A stretch of DNA of 64,000 bases, taken from contig JAJEKV010000001.1 of the NCBI GenBank assembly GCA_021234155.1, forward strand, positions 16,067,491-16,131,490, given 5' to 3'. Below are positions 18,241 through 30,822 of the stretch, piece after piece. Numbering within the stretch: the first letter of the stretch is position 1; the number at the start of each line of letters is the position of its first letter. Both the position numbers and the translations under genes were made by a program. The notes under the pieces were generated by a model, which saw nothing but the letters and a program-made list of their open reading frames with translations, was not told the DNA's origin and did no database searches. This DNA is from Isoetes taiwanensis. Taxonomy: Eukaryota; Streptophyta; Lycopodiopsida; Isoetales; Isoetaceae.

Positions 18241-19560
18241 GTCTATATATGTGTTGGACCATGACTTATCGCCAGCTCTAGAAATAGCTGCCCAGTGCAT
18301 CATGTACTTGGCAATAGAAGCTCTTAATGCACCTATATCTTTCAAGCTCCCATATGGCTGCAGGACCTTAGGTGACCCTCTCGGAATCATAGGTAAACCT
18401 TGGGCATCCTCCTTCCACATTCTGATTCCCTTTTCAGGGAGCCACTCCCTATGCCCTGGCCTCATCTTGTAGAACATTAGTGGCCATCCATCCTTCATGC
18501 AAAACTTGAAGAATAGAGGTTCCAAGTGACCACATAAACGGTCCTTCTTATCAGGGATAAAACCTTTCACGAATTCCTTCCAATCAGGAACCTCTGTCAC
18601 AAGGTAAGGCATGAAGGAGCCTTTGAACTACACTTGCCTGAAGAGTTGCATAAGCTCGGAATAGTCAATGCATCCGATCTTCTCATTAGAGTAGAGTAGT
18701 TTCCAAATAGGGCATCTATGTCATCGTGGGTGTGTCCAACCATCATGAATCCCACTGCACTTGATCAAATACACCTAACCAAACCAAGTATGACAAGTAA
18801 GAAAAAGATATCTATTCTTATTCTTGATTTGAGCAATTATCTAGCTGCAAGTAAAGCCTCCTAGGCAACTTGTTTGCTACCATGGGGCCTTTGATAGGAG
18901 GCATAAAATCATTTCTCTTGCCATTCATCATTTTTGTCCCGAGGTTATACGTGTTTAAAATTCTTCGCACCTTCACGCTTCGTGATGTCGATTATCTCTC
19001 AAATGGCCCCAATTATCCTCAGATTTATTCTCCAGTGTCTTCAAGGTATGATTCAAGGATCCCACATGAAAATTAGAATCATCAGGCCAGAGGTCCAGTG
19101 AGAAGTGGCCCAAGGCACCTATACCATGGCCGTGCATGAGAGCACCTGTAACACTGACCTTCAGTCGTTCACCCCTCCATACAGACTTTGCTAGCTTCTC
19201 TAGACGAGGGACCATGGTCTTATTCTGATCCATCTTATCATGTATAATGGTTAAAGCGTGCTCAGGAGATCTATGCGACAAAGCTCTCGGTGACCGGTAA
19301 AAGGCTCCCTGAGGAAATCAGGCCGTCATATGCATTTTCCCTCTCTATTAAAAGTACCCTTCTTTCGTTTGGATCTCTGGTCTTAGCAAGCTTTTCCTTT
19401 ATGACAATACAGGTGTTACACTTGGAAAATGCTATCCTCTTAGCTATTGATACCTCTGAATGATTCTCTTTCCCGCATGTAAAATGATTTAAGGAGAAAT
19501 ATGCTTGCCCTGTCATCTCTCAGAATGTGGAAATATCTACTTCTTGGCGTATATCCTTTC
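18229..19560 (-). pseudogene. DUF7869-like transposon-associated protein, 3' end at the satellite
   Basis: Minus-strand pieces in order: FSKCNTCIVIKEKLAKTRDP (about 19,430), SPEHALTIIHDKMDQNKTMV (about 19,260), VSVTGALMHGHGIGALGHFS and LDLWPDDSNFHVGS (about 19,150), MMVGHTHDDIDALFG (about 18,740), and the frame 18,612-18,229 with TEVPDWKEFVKGFIPDKK, DGWPLMFYKMRPGHREWLPE and KGIRMWKEDAQG. I know this order (IHDKMD, HGHG, GHTHDDID, DGWPLM, EWLP) from a large unnamed plant family, which I link to DUF7869 mainly through the GHTxxDID box; its role is unknown, but its multicopy spread suggests a transposon. Frame changes near 18,700 and 18,960 break it. The last codons come from satellite sequence, so the array either cut the gene or forms its end. 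The N-terminal part probably continues to about 20,800 in poorer sequence. Confidence 0.6.
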
Positions 19561-20830
19561 TTAGTCAAGACCAAGGTAGCCTCTTAACATTTTAGAAAAC
19601 TTCTACCCGCCGTAATTTTCGAGCTGTGTGGCATCGTCTCTCGCTAAGGTTTTCATCTATGAACATAGATAGCACAGCATTGCCACCAAAGCATGAGACC
19701 GTGGCTTTTAGTCCCAAGATTTCCGCTTTCGGCAATTCGCGGGCTATCATTGAGCTTCTTCCACTTGTAAAAAGTGGAAATGGGTTGCCATAGGCTTTAT
19801 GCCATGCTTTCACGCGAGACACCCGCTTGTTATTCAACATCAATTCCATGGACTACACCATTTTCGTGAGCAAAGATCTAGCATGTTAAATGCAAAAGTT
19901 GTGGGCCCGGGGACTTCATGTTCCAAAGAAAGGTTCTCATGTAAGCTATCTCTCGATGTAAAATTTGCACAAAGATCGCTTCATGCAAAGACGTTGATGA
20001 CTGAAGTCTAGAATAGCCTCAAAGACTAGTTTTTCTTTCACATTTACACCAGGCCGGGCGGTTCTCGGGTCTCCATTGACCATTTGTAAGGTCTCTTTTT
20101 GGTGATGCCAATTTCGGTCTAATGGAGTAAGGTTCATTCTCCACATCCTTCTCCTTCACCGCTAAGAACCACAAGAGTAGAAACTGGAATGTTATCAACG
20201 AAAGCACCGAGGGCTATGGGCCATCTCACAAGGTCATGCGCTAGTTAGGGGCACACAGCCCGGGCAACAAGCATAGAGATCTTTTTGCATTGGAAAAATG
20301 TTCATGATAGTAGCAGCTTATCGAGCCTCCCCTAACTTCAGACCGACAGCATGGTTTTGATCGGTAAAACGATAACACCATGGGCATAAGCCATGTAGCA
20401 AAGATTCATGCATGAGTGTGCACGCCTTCTCAACTAACTCATCTCTAGGAAAGCCCCTTTGCACATGATTCGCTCTCCCACATCGGGCTAACCCCTCATT
20501 CCCTCTGGTCCGCCGGCCTATAAGCGCTTTTTATCCGACCGGTGGTGCATGCTTCCTCATCTATATCAAGTTGAGCAAGCAATGTCCTTCTTGTACCACA
20601 ACACAAAGTCCCCACAAGCCTTCACCCATTTTTCTATTTCCATTTCGAATTGGTAGCTGTGAATCGCCCATCCAACATTCACAATTGAACGACAACCATA
20701 CCCTCCGGGACAATTCAATTGTGATGGCGCCGGAAATTGTGGACTCTTTTCCTTTCTCGCCACCTTTTTCCCAGCCAGATATGGCCGAATTACATCAGCC
20801 ATCCCGCAAAGAAGAGGTCGCGGAATAGCG
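19560..20830 (-). pseudogene. Probable upstream part of the DUF7869-like gene, poorly resolved
   Basis: Short minus-strand frames continue (19,849-19,592, 20,146-19,946, 20,802-20,566), with no motif I can assign firmly. Their spacing and strand fit an N-terminal extension with indels. The error-like sequence pattern begins around here, so frame breaks may be technical. Confidence 0.3.
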
Positions 20831-22260
20831 CCGCCACATCCTCGTTAGCGAAAAGCCTTTGTGATCACAAACCACTAAAAAATAGGAACTGAAAAATAAA
20901 AATGCCGGACTAGCCACCGCTGATCTTATCGAGCATGGGTAAGAACGCTGGCGCTTTTGCAAGCATTCACACCAGCCGCTTCGATAAGAACCGCGGGTAA
21001 ATCACATTTCGAGGCTAGCTAGTGGTTTCAACTCAAAGTTATCGATAGTCAGGAGTTCATTGGTCAATAGCAAGTGTAGACGGTTGAAGGTATCGCGAAG
21101 CGATCCGGTGGAGCACCAAAGTTAAACGACCGACTTACGCACACATAAAGCATTATCATACCCTCAAAGAATACTGTGGCATTAACGCCAACTTGTAGCC
21201 GGGACCCGTAAAATGAAAGTCGGGTTGTTGTCATAAAACGGTGGTTTAGTTTCATCCACATGGAGAAAGAAAGCATATACCGGAAACACGCTTTACATTG
21301 TATAATAAACACACCAGTGCATATAACGTTTTGCTTTAGAACATCTATTTTTCGAGTTGCAACAAAGTATCATGAGGTATCTTATCAATCCATGCAATAC
21401 ATAGTGATGTTAGTGCGCAGGACTCCTGAGGTTGTAGTTATAATTGAAATTCAGTGCAACATAGACGCTGAGTTCACTTCCATGAGGGATATGCATCAAT
21501 AGGCCTTTACCTCACCAACCCCCCCGACTGACACATCAATTTAGAATTTGAATGTGTAGTGGCGATTATAAGCCGATTATCGCCGGCCGCCCTTCTGCCT
21601 TCAATGGATCACGGATTTCGCAAAGAAATCCTTGCAGAACTTGCCCCAAATTTTAGGCTATAGCTCCAAATCGAAGATCTTGCGTAAAACAATGAAATTT
21701 GAATTGGCTTTTCCCGCGAATTGGTTTGTTCTCGATTTCCAAATTTACAGTCACCACCGTCCACCAGAACCGGTTTTTGGGGCATTTATGGCTGCATAAT
21801 GTGTCAGGGTCCGGAATTACGCCTCTAATTTGAACGCTGACGCGCCCAAGTGGATAAGGACCTTTCGTGACGGATTACTTGCCTTTTCTGGACGGGAATA
21901 TTCGCGACGAACCGCATTTATGTCGGGGAATAAATCACGGCCGCCGGCAGATTTATTATCACGGCAGACGACGCCATTATGGCCGCACGCTTTTTCACGC
22001 CAAGAATTATGAGGGGCGGGTAATTAATTTCACGGTAGCGTTCTATAAATTGAAACTTCAAACCTTTTAAAACAAATTTCGACTCACATTTCGTCTTCCG
22101 GGCGTTAGCCCTCCGGCCTTCGACCTAATAAAAAGACTCAGATTTTAACTCACGCCCGCGATCCCATGGCACCTAAGGACTCCATCGAGAAGGTATTTTC
22201 TAACATTTCAGTTTTCAAGAAGATCGCGGCCGCGATCTTGCCTAATCAACTTCTATTGTT
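20830..22260. other. No recognisable gene
   Basis: Only short ORFs (under about 85 codons) without motifs. Composition is mixed, and CG dinucleotides are frequent in odd contexts, in line with the error pattern of the right two thirds of the window. Confidence 0.4.
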
Positions 22261-22261
22261 T

Positions 22262-22440
22262 TCATAAGTATAGCCTTTCAAGCAAGATCGCTCACGGCCT
22301 TGCTTGATAGGTTTTGTAATTTCTAGACGCCGGGTCTTCATAAGTGTATTCGCTCCAACAAGATCGCTGACTACGGTCTTGCTTGATAGGTTTTGTAATT
22401 TCTAGACAAATGGGCTTCATAAGTGTAGTGCTCAACAAGA
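22262..22440 (+). repeat. 76-79-bp tandem repeat containing a hairpin
   Basis: Units start at 22,263, 22,339 and 22,418 (CATAAGT). Two full copies share TTGCTTGATAGGTTTTGTAA and a TTTCTAGAC word, and a partial third follows. The first unit holds CAAGCAAG ... CTTGCTTG, an 8-base inverted pair. A related AAGATCGC/GCGATCTTG inverted pair sits just upstream at about 22,220-22,240. Confidence 0.8.
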
Positions 22441-22449
22441 TCAGCGTGA

Positions 22450-25400
22450 TGTCCGGCCGAGTATAGATTTTCCTTCTTTATATGTTTCATTAGTACTAGT
22501 GTAGTCGGGCCATTAGGTTCCGAGTGCTTAAGTGTACAACGCCAGGCCGCCTGATAGTGTGCACTTCTATTTTAGTCGCTTCGGCGGGATCGCGGTCAGC
22601 GTTTCTCTCTGAGTTTATACCTTTTCCTTTGCACCACATTATGACCTACCGGGGCACTCACCATTGTGCTTTTGTTTACAAAGACTTGCTCTTCCGAGGA
22701 CCGGATGTCGAGCCCATCCGATTATAACCCCTTCCAATGAAAGGAAATGAATTGTATTGAGATTGCCTAATGTGCTATACCGCACATTAGGGTGATCGCA
22801 GAAAAGGACCTCACTTTTGTTCTCGCTGATTTTGAAAAAAGCCGAGGGACGTTGAAACAAGTTGGCATAGTGGTGGTAATATGGAAGGCCGAAGAACAAT
22901 GTGCAAGATGCTATCATATATGCAAAGATGAGGACACACAAGCATTGGTTCGGAGTACATTTTGAAATGGCTTAATTATGGCTTTCGCCCTATGATGGCG
23001 GGCGGTATTTGAACAAGCCACCCACGTGGAAAAAACGTCCCCGTCGGGGAATTAAGGGTTATGGCTGGTTGTTGCCATCCCATGAATCTCTCTCTTTTGT
23101 CGTATAAAGGGAAACAGACATATTGCTCCTGGTTCTAAGATTTAAAATGGTTTGTCTACGACAAGAAGCCTCGAAATGCGGCCTTGAAAGCGGTTCGGAC
23201 GAAGATGCCCTCGTGATGGACACTAATTGGCTAAGAGCCGTAAGAAAAAAAGAGTGTGAAGCCTATTGCTGCTTTGGGGAGAGACATCAGCACCAAAAGA
23301 AATTGCTCAAGAACCACAATCCACTCTATAAACCCCTCGGTATTGTTAACCCTACTCTTCCTATTGTTATGAAGGCCCCAGATAGCACTACATCCGTGGA
23401 TTTATTCCAAAAAGTTCCCTCCTTTCAAAATTAACCTTTAGGAATCGACACTCCATCAAGATAGCCCATGCCCCAAGAGTTCACAAACCCCCTCGGATTC
23501 TGGAAGCTTCCTCTAGACTAGCATTGCCATGGCACCACGCACTGCCATTCCAGCCGAGTTGAAGTTCAATCTAAGAGGAACGCATAAGATGGCGAGCAAA
23601 CCACCTTGGCTTGAATCAGCTCAAAAGGTTCTACCCCTTAGGGGTTAATTGGTTTACAAAGATTTCTATTTTTGATTGTGAAACCCCAGAACCAAACGAC
23701 ATTACGTAACGCGGTCAAAATGACCATGTTCAAAACTCCTCCTCGTTAAAAGCTTCAAGACATACCCGACAGAGGTCCTCACCCCTCACGACGCCGTCTT
23801 CGCTTTGACCCTATTACTGTGTAATCCAATTTTATCTTTGACACTCGCTATGTAGGATTTGACCTCGACGGCTGTCTATCTTCGAGAGGAGGTGGAATGG
23901 AGCAATCCGGCGATTTGAAGGGCAAGAAATTTTATATTATTTCGCAACCACAGATTTGCGCCGCACAACTCCTTTGTCTCGTCATCGAAGCGAAGTTCGA
24001 AAGCAAGCAACGAATTTACAAAGTATATCTTAGAAGAAGATCGAGGGTGCTCTAACGGAAATCTTACAGACAAGGAATATATGAGTTGAGATTCGCCGCA
24101 ACGGCAATTGCAAACACCGCTCGCAGAGCCATCGATTGAAAACCGCGAATAACTTCACACGCGACAAGGCTTATGGTTGCCTCCACAAGGACCTATAGGG
24201 ACAGCTAAAACTTCAGCTTGGAAGGTATTTATTTGTTTTCTACTGGCCAACATCGCGATCTTGATGACCTTTGGTTTCTGCAGGATTTCCATGAAATTGC
24301 AACCACCACCTTGAAAGTACGAGCTTAAGGATGAAAAACAATTCCATCTTTATGGATGAGAAGGTTTCTGCTAGTTAATGGAAGTTGCCTGTGATGTGGG
24401 TGAGTCGTAAACTAAGTGACGAATTACGGTGACTTTCCGCATAAGCCATCGAAGACTTCTTTAACAAGACCTCGGGTCTTTGCTGAGGTATGTCGAATGC
24501 AGGTGTCACACCGCCGATGAGATTATAGAAGGCAAGACGATTTAAAGGTGCAACAGTTATAGCTGAGATCGATTGCAAACAACGGCAACCTACATCAACC
24601 TCCCCACTTCTTTATGAGGCTGGTGAAATTTCCATTCCTGCGCCACAAATTTACCGCAGTGCTGATTTCGAGAATCGAGGAATTGTTTCAGTTTTCCCCG
24701 ATTTGATCAACAGAATACCGATATATCGACACCGACATACGTAGCACGGAAGGCTAATTATAAATAAGGATCATACACTAGGTAATTCCACTGTAGCCTT
24801 CCGAGCTAATCAGAATATCTCTGTTTAAGAGCTAGAAAAGAAAAGGGAAAAGAAAATATTGTCATAGCAGCGAATAAAGGATGGCATCCCTACTTCCTCC
24901 CAAGTGCCTAGAATGCGACATTGATATTTTATTGACATCCCGAGGGATGAACAAGGTATGGGATTGCAAGAAATATTAATGCATCTATTTACAAGGATAG
25001 CTACTCAAGGACGATACAAAGCTTCATTTCAAATTTGGTTATTATCATAGCGCCGCTGAATTCGCCAAATTGTTTTTGTACAAATGTAAGCAAATTCAAA
25101 GTGGCGGTGGCTACCTATCTTAGGGGTCTCGCGAAGAAACGGGATGGGAGAGCAAACGAAGGGTGTTGGAACACGCGATTATTAGTCATATGCATTAACA
25201 AAGAGCGATGTTCCTCGTAACACCTGCGGCAAACCGTGTTGAGCTTCACTCTATCTCCACACTCCAAGTAGGCCCTAAGTCACCAATTCATTGCCCAATG
25301 CCGCCGCACAACAGTAAATATACTTTACCCAGAATATCAAAAAGAACATCGTATTCCTTTTACAAAACCGCATCCAAATGGGCTGTGTAAATGGAGCAGA

Positions 25401-25950
25401 TCTTGTATTGAAATGCCGCCCGGAAAACCTCCTATGCCTACCATATTGTTGAACAAACCGGGTACCAATCGGGATATTGAAGTTCCCGATTTCCTTTTCT
25501 ACTGATCGCTTCTCTCGCGTCGCCTCACGCGCGCAAAAAGAGCTGGCTTCCTTCGAAGTTCGTAAAGTGTGCCGCTTTCCCCGAGGGCTGCTCTTGAAAC
25601 GCTTTGATAAAACGGCCTTATCCAGCCGATGGGTTTGAGGAAGAGCTTAGCAGAAATGCTTGAGCCCGATCCAGCCTTCCGTCCTACATCTATCACCCAA
25701 AACATGATCTATCAAAGTTGGATTCCATTTTAAAACCCCACGCTATCCTAATGGCGAGAATGTAAGAAACAAAGCGCTTTGTTTCTTGAAGAGATCTGGA
25801 AAAGGTATAAAGCCCCTGAGCCTAAATTTCTCTCAAAATTGAGTGCAATTTAATTTATGTTTGATGGGGCGCTACGCCTTCTTGGATGTGCTTAACATCG
25901 GCTGGAATACTGGGCGTGAGAAATCACATGGAAGCAGCCAATGTTATTGA
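22450..25950. other. No recognisable gene
   Basis: ORFs of 60-103 codons occur on both strands (longest 23,123-23,434 plus and 22,941-22,639 minus). None contains a motif I know. The sequence is probably decayed or poorly read transposon DNA. Confidence 0.4.
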
Positions 25951-25953
25951 GAT

Positions 25954-26247
25954 TTGACCAAGATGAGGCTCCGGCGCGCCACAGTATATAATCGCAGTAA
26001 TACGTTAAAGAAGCGTAAGCTTCCTCTCATCCACGCTAGAATGCTACCGCAAATTTTGCGCCACTTAAAAGGAACTTTATGGTATTTTGGTTGTAAAGGT
26101 AATGGACAAGAAGAAATGGAGCCCCGATTCAAATGGCAACAAGATCGTTGTCGCCATGGGTGTTGTAGTTCCAGGATCATGTGTTATTCAGAGATGGACA
26201 CAACACAAGCCATGGAATTGGGTAGAGAGCATGTCAACGTGATGTAA
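25954..26247 (+). pseudogene. Weak Ty1/copia-like fragment
   Basis: The 97-codon frame contains ILRHLKGTLWYFG, similar to the hRYLKGTxxYG box found after the RT in copia polyproteins. No YVDD box, RNase H or integrase is recognisable around it, so this is a single-motif guess. Confidence 0.2.
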
Positions 26248-26249
26248 TA

Positions 26250-26825
26250 ATGAAAATGCGACACTACAGCATCCAAACACAAATTTAATAATTATCTACT
26301 CAATCGAACTATGCCGTATATTACCTTCAATGGAAATTCTTTTGCTTCGAACTTCGGTTTTATTCTTACCCATATCTTTTACTCATATGTTTAATGCTAA
26401 AATAATCGCTAATCGCGATCCTCCCCGTGAGCAATTATAAGGCTTTAAATAATCGAATTTTGTGATATCCTTGTTTCAAGACTCTTCTTTTAACACAATG
26501 CCTCTATATGGTTTTAATAAAAGGCACATTATTTTGTCTCCTTAGCTGCGAAACATCGCGTTCAAGGCTTTGGCGAAGTTTTAACACTCCCTCCTACTAA
26601 TGCTATGTACTCATGCAAGTGAACTCCCTTGTAATAGCAAAGAAATACTATATCAATAAGACCTAAGCCTCGGCAGAATTTGTGCAAAAAAAATGCCAAC
26701 TCTTTACTCAATTGGTAGTAGTTTTTGCACTATATGGCTACCCGCTTAACCCATTCTCATGCTAAATCCAGAATCTAAATCTCTAATTAACAATGAATCT
26801 ACGCTTTAAGCTTTGATTATGGCTT
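26250..26825. other. AT-rich DNA, no gene seen
   Basis: Unique-looking AT-rich sequence between the possible copia fragment and the next satellite block. No ORF above 60 codons is convincing. Confidence 0.4.
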
Positions 26826-26829
26826 TCGT

Positions 26830-26990
26830 CCCGGGTTAACCACTAGAGCTGTCCTGTGTTATCCAATAGAGTTGTCCGTGCCAATCACCATAATTTGTCT
26901 AGTTTAACCACTATACTTGTCCAGTTTTACTAATTACATTACGTCCAAAAGCTAACCACTAGGGTCACTTGTCTAAGGTTAACCAATAGC
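26830..26990 (+). repeat. Degenerate 26-bp satellite, plus orientation
   Basis: GTTAACCACTAGAG, TTTAACCACTATACTTGTCC and GTTAACCAATAG words show six or so worn monomers. They lead into unit B. Confidence 0.8.
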
Positions 26991-26994
26991 CAGG

Positions 26995-27930
26995 AATGTC
27001 GCCTCTTCGAGGGTAGGTAAAATGTCGTTCTAGGTAGGTAAATGTCGCCCTCGCGGGTAGGTGAATGCCTCTATAGTGAGGGTAGGTAATAGTCTACCAT
27101 GAGTAGGTAAACGTCTCTTTATCATGAAGGGATGTGTTTCTAAAACCTAAAACCCATATTCTATAAATAGTTCTATCTCGATGCGCTCTTCTTCCATTGT
27201 GCGTACCTAATTCCCATTCTCCTGTAAATTGTTTTTAAAGTGACCAGCTATGGAAGATGTGTCTCGGCGTTTGAACCAGATCCTAGGGAGCCTGGGACCG
27301 GAGCGATAATAAGTGGGTGAACCTGCTTTTACTAGTAAGGCCTTGCTTACATGCAACTTCAGATTTTTCCCTTCTAACTCTCGTGGTGGGATCTTCTATC
27401 TTGGTGTAGGAGCCGTCGGTAAAGATGGTCGAGAAGGGAGTCACTAATACCCCTCCCTCCTAAGAGGAAGAGGGACTACCTAGATGAGGATACAAATGTG
27501 ATGAAGGTCTTGGAAGAAATAATTGACCTACAAAAGGCAATGAGAGGGCACTACTTGAGGGCAAGCAATCGCGACCTCTCAAGGATAAGAGTGTCTCCGT
27601 ATGATGGCTTGAGCTCTGGGAAGCTACGAAAAAGAGTTGATAAAAATGAGTCTCAAGTAGTCAACTATATTCCTCGCCCCACCTTCCTCGACATGGAGTT
27701 GTGTTCAAGGGTGATGATGCAGGTCGAGGACTCTCACACTAGAAACCGTGGAGTCGAGTCTTCGAGGAATAATACGTGACAGCTTGTTTGAGAAGTCCTA
27801 TGGTTCGGGACACTCATGTTTTTTCATAGTCTAATGGTCTACAAAGGTTTCTCATAATGTAATTGTTTTTTCAAATGTACACTGGGTTTCTTCCTTATTT
27901 GAGGGAGTGCTTAGACATTCAAGTCTAGTG
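26995..27930 (+). repeat. Unit B, copy 1 (plus orientation)
   Basis: The order is an 18-20-base repeat of GGGTAGGTAAATGTCGCC (26,995-27,110), a TCTCTTTATCATGAAGGGAT leader, then a protein-like stretch with ATG at 27,250 (GCTATGGAAGATGTG). The best frame (27,498-27,779) reads KVLEEIIDLQKAMRGHYLRA, and DEDTNVM lies just before it. The end marker is TTTCTCATAATGTAATTG at about 27,850. The same order appears in copies at 38,610, 39,440 (inverted), 60,000 and 60,540 (inverted). I recognise no domain. The block joins plus-strand satellite on its left and minus-strand satellite on its right. Confidence 0.7.
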
Positions 27931-28930
27931 GTAAAATGTAACCAAGGTGGTTAACCCGACATCTCTAGTGGTTAACCCACTAGATGTTCTTAGTGGACTA
28001 ATGTCCACTAGTGTCCAAAGCTAACTTCACCCACTATGCAGCATCTACCTACCCACTCTAGACTTACATTCTACCCTCGAGCCGACATTTACCTACCCAG
28101 ACGGCACATTTAACTACCTCAAGATCTATTCTAGCTATTGGTTAACCTAGACAAGGGACCCTAGTGGTTAACTCGACATGTGTAGTGGTAAACCTCGACA
28201 AGTATAGTGGGTTTAAACTGTATAAAGTATGGTGGTTAACCTCGACAACTATATTGGATACAACCCGACAACTCTAGTGGTTAACCAGACAACCCATGTT
28301 AAGCTTTATGCTAGACATGTAACTCTAGTGGTTAACCTAGACTAGGTCAGTCTAGTGGTCAACCCGACATCCATGTCTCTGTGGGTTAACCCTCGACATG
28401 TAACTATAGTGGTTAATGTGGACATGTAAGTCTAGTGGTTAACCTCGACAACCATGTCAAGTGGTTAACCTAGACAAGTATAGTGGTTAACCTAGACAAG
28501 TATAGTGGCTAACTCTAGACAAAATGATCCCACTGTTTTAGGTGGCTGGATCCGATAAGTGTAGAAGTGGTTAGCCTTAGACATCCATGTAAAGTGGTTA
28601 ACCTAGACATGTGTCCGCGGATTTCAACCCGAGATCCATGTAAAGTGGTTAACCCAGACATGCAACTCTAGTGGTTAACCTAGACATGTAAGTCTAGTGG
28701 TAAACCTGTGGCTACGTAAGTCTAGTGGTTAACCCGATACCCAATGCAGTTGGTTAACGACATGCAACTCTAAAGGGTTAACCTAGACATGTAAGTCTAG
28801 TGGGTTAACCCTCGACATCCATGTAAAGTGGTTAACCCAGATTACGTGAACTCTTAGTGGTTAACCTAGACATAAAGTCTAGTGGTAAACCCTCGACATC
28901 CATGTAAAGTGGTAAACCTAGACATGTGTG
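27930..28930 (-). repeat. 26-bp satellite, minus orientation, interrupted by TACCTACCC repeats
   Basis: Monomers read GTAAGTCTAGTGGTTAACC, the complement of the clean array. Between 28,030 and 28,130 lies CGACATTTACCTACCC, the complement of the unit B edge repeat. Many monomers show CCCGAC where the clean complement has CCTGGAC. Confidence 0.92.
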
Positions 28931-28934
28931 GTTA

Positions 28935-29600
28935 GGGATTGCATGTAAATTTAAAATCTTTTAGGTTAGATTATACACGGGTTAAAAAAGCCGCGGTTGG
29001 GATTGCATACTTAAATTTTTAGGTTAAAAAGGAACAAGATCCCCGACCGACCCATTGCCCGAAAACAAGGTTTGTAAGATCCGCTCATCCGATGGCGACA
29101 GTCCGGCAGTGTCGAATCCTTTCCTGGAGCATTGAAGGATTCTGGGTCACAGTGTGAGGTAGGCCCTCGCCGGGTTCAAGGCGCAGATCATCTACCGCCA
29201 AGTCGCTATTAATTCGAAGGAAGCAGTGGAAAGAGATGCAAGGGAAAGCAGTGAAGCCAAAGACCAGCACAACCACTTTCCACCCATCGCTTCATCTCGC
29301 CAGAGCCCGAACCAAAGAGGTAAAGATTGTTCATTGTTAGCGGACGCGGTCCCCTGGATGATGACTCGTGAAGACTCAAGTAGGATACATTGGCTATGCA
29401 TTCTGCATACCATCATAGGTCGAATGGAAGATGCTTTTGTAAAGAAGTTTCTGCTATAAAAAGTCCTTGCTGTTTCAAGTATAAAAGTTTCGTGTTTTGT
29501 TATAAAAAATCGATGTTTCCTCATGAGAAAAAGTCCTTGCTGCCCCCGCTATAAAAAGTCTCATGCTTCTATTCTAAAAAAGTTTCATGTTTCTCGCTTC
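28935..29600 (-). repeat. Unit A, copy 2 (inverted)
   Basis: On the plus strand this shows AGAGCCCGAACCAAAGAGG and GGATACATTGGCTATGCATT, i.e. the EPEPKR and GYIGYA codons of the 17.3-kb copy, followed by the T-rich minisatellite in complement (about 29,460-29,600). Frames are broken by small indels. Clean CTG/CAG positions are altered. Confidence 0.9.
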
Positions 29601-30822
29601 TATGTATTAGTGGTAAACTCCAGACATGTAAGTCTAGTGGTTAACCCGGTTAATTCATGTAAAGTGGTTAACCTAGACATGCAACTCTAGCTTTAAACTT
29701 GACATCCATGTAAAGGGTTAACCTAGATAATGTAAAGTCTAGTGGAAACCAGACATGTAAGTTCCGCTGGTTAACCTGTACATGTAAGTCTATTAGTGGT
29801 TAACCCGACATGTAACTCTCGCGGGTAAACCCGACATCCATGTAAAGTGGTTAACCTAGACATGCAACTCTAGTGGTAAACTCCGACATCCATGTAAAGT
29901 GGAGCAACCTAGACATGTAAGTCTAGTGGGTTAACCTAGACATATAAGTCTAGCGGTAAACCTGCAGACATAAGTCTAGGTGGTCAACCTGCATTACAAG
30001 TCTAGTGGTTAACCCGACATGTAACTCTAGTGGTAAACCCAGACATGTAAGTCTATGCTGCTTTCAGACATGTAAGTCTAGCGGCTAACTTGGACATGTA
30101 ACCTAGTGGTAAACCTAGACATGTAAGTCTAGTGGTAAACCTAGACATGTAAGTCTAGTGGTTAACCCCGACATGTAAACCTTAGTGGTAAACCTAGACA
30201 CGTAAGTCTATGGTTAACCTCGACATCCATGTAAAGTGGTTAACCTAGACATGCAACTCTAGTGGTGTAAACCCTCGACATCCGCGGTGGAAGTGGTTAA
30301 CCCAGACATGTAAGTCTAGTGGTAAACCTTTAACCTCGACATGTAACCTAGTGGTGTAAACTCCAGTATGTAATTTAGTGGTTAACCTCGATTACAAAAT
30401 CGCAAAACCTAGACATGTACTCTAGTGGTTAACCCGACATCCGTGTAACTGTTAACCTAGACATGTAACTCTAGTGTAACTCGACATCCATAAGCCAACC
30501 TAGACATGTAAGTCTAGTGGCAAAACCTGTATTAAGTCTAGTGAGCCCATTCGACATAATCTCTATGAATCCTAGACATGGGTGCCCATTGCCAACCTAG
30601 ACATGTAAGTCTAGTGGTTAACCCGACATGGAACTCAGTTGGTACATTCAGTGAGTTAACCTAGACATGTCTAGTGCTTTAACCCAGACATATAAGTCTA
30701 TGGTAACCTAGATATGTGGGTCTAGTGGGTTAACCTAGACATGTCTAGTGAAAGACGCGGACATGTAACTCTGGTTAACGGACATAATCCTAAAGTGTGT
30801 TAAACCTAGACATGTGAGTCTA
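29600..30822 (-). repeat. 26-bp satellite array, minus orientation
   Basis: Roughly 45 monomers, many with small indels. Orientation flips abruptly at about 30,822. Confidence 0.95.

Noticed and set aside
25954-26247. Copia retrotransposon as a full element
   Set aside because: Only one LKGT-like box is present; no RT active site, integrase or LTR pair nearby. Kept only as a low-confidence fragment.
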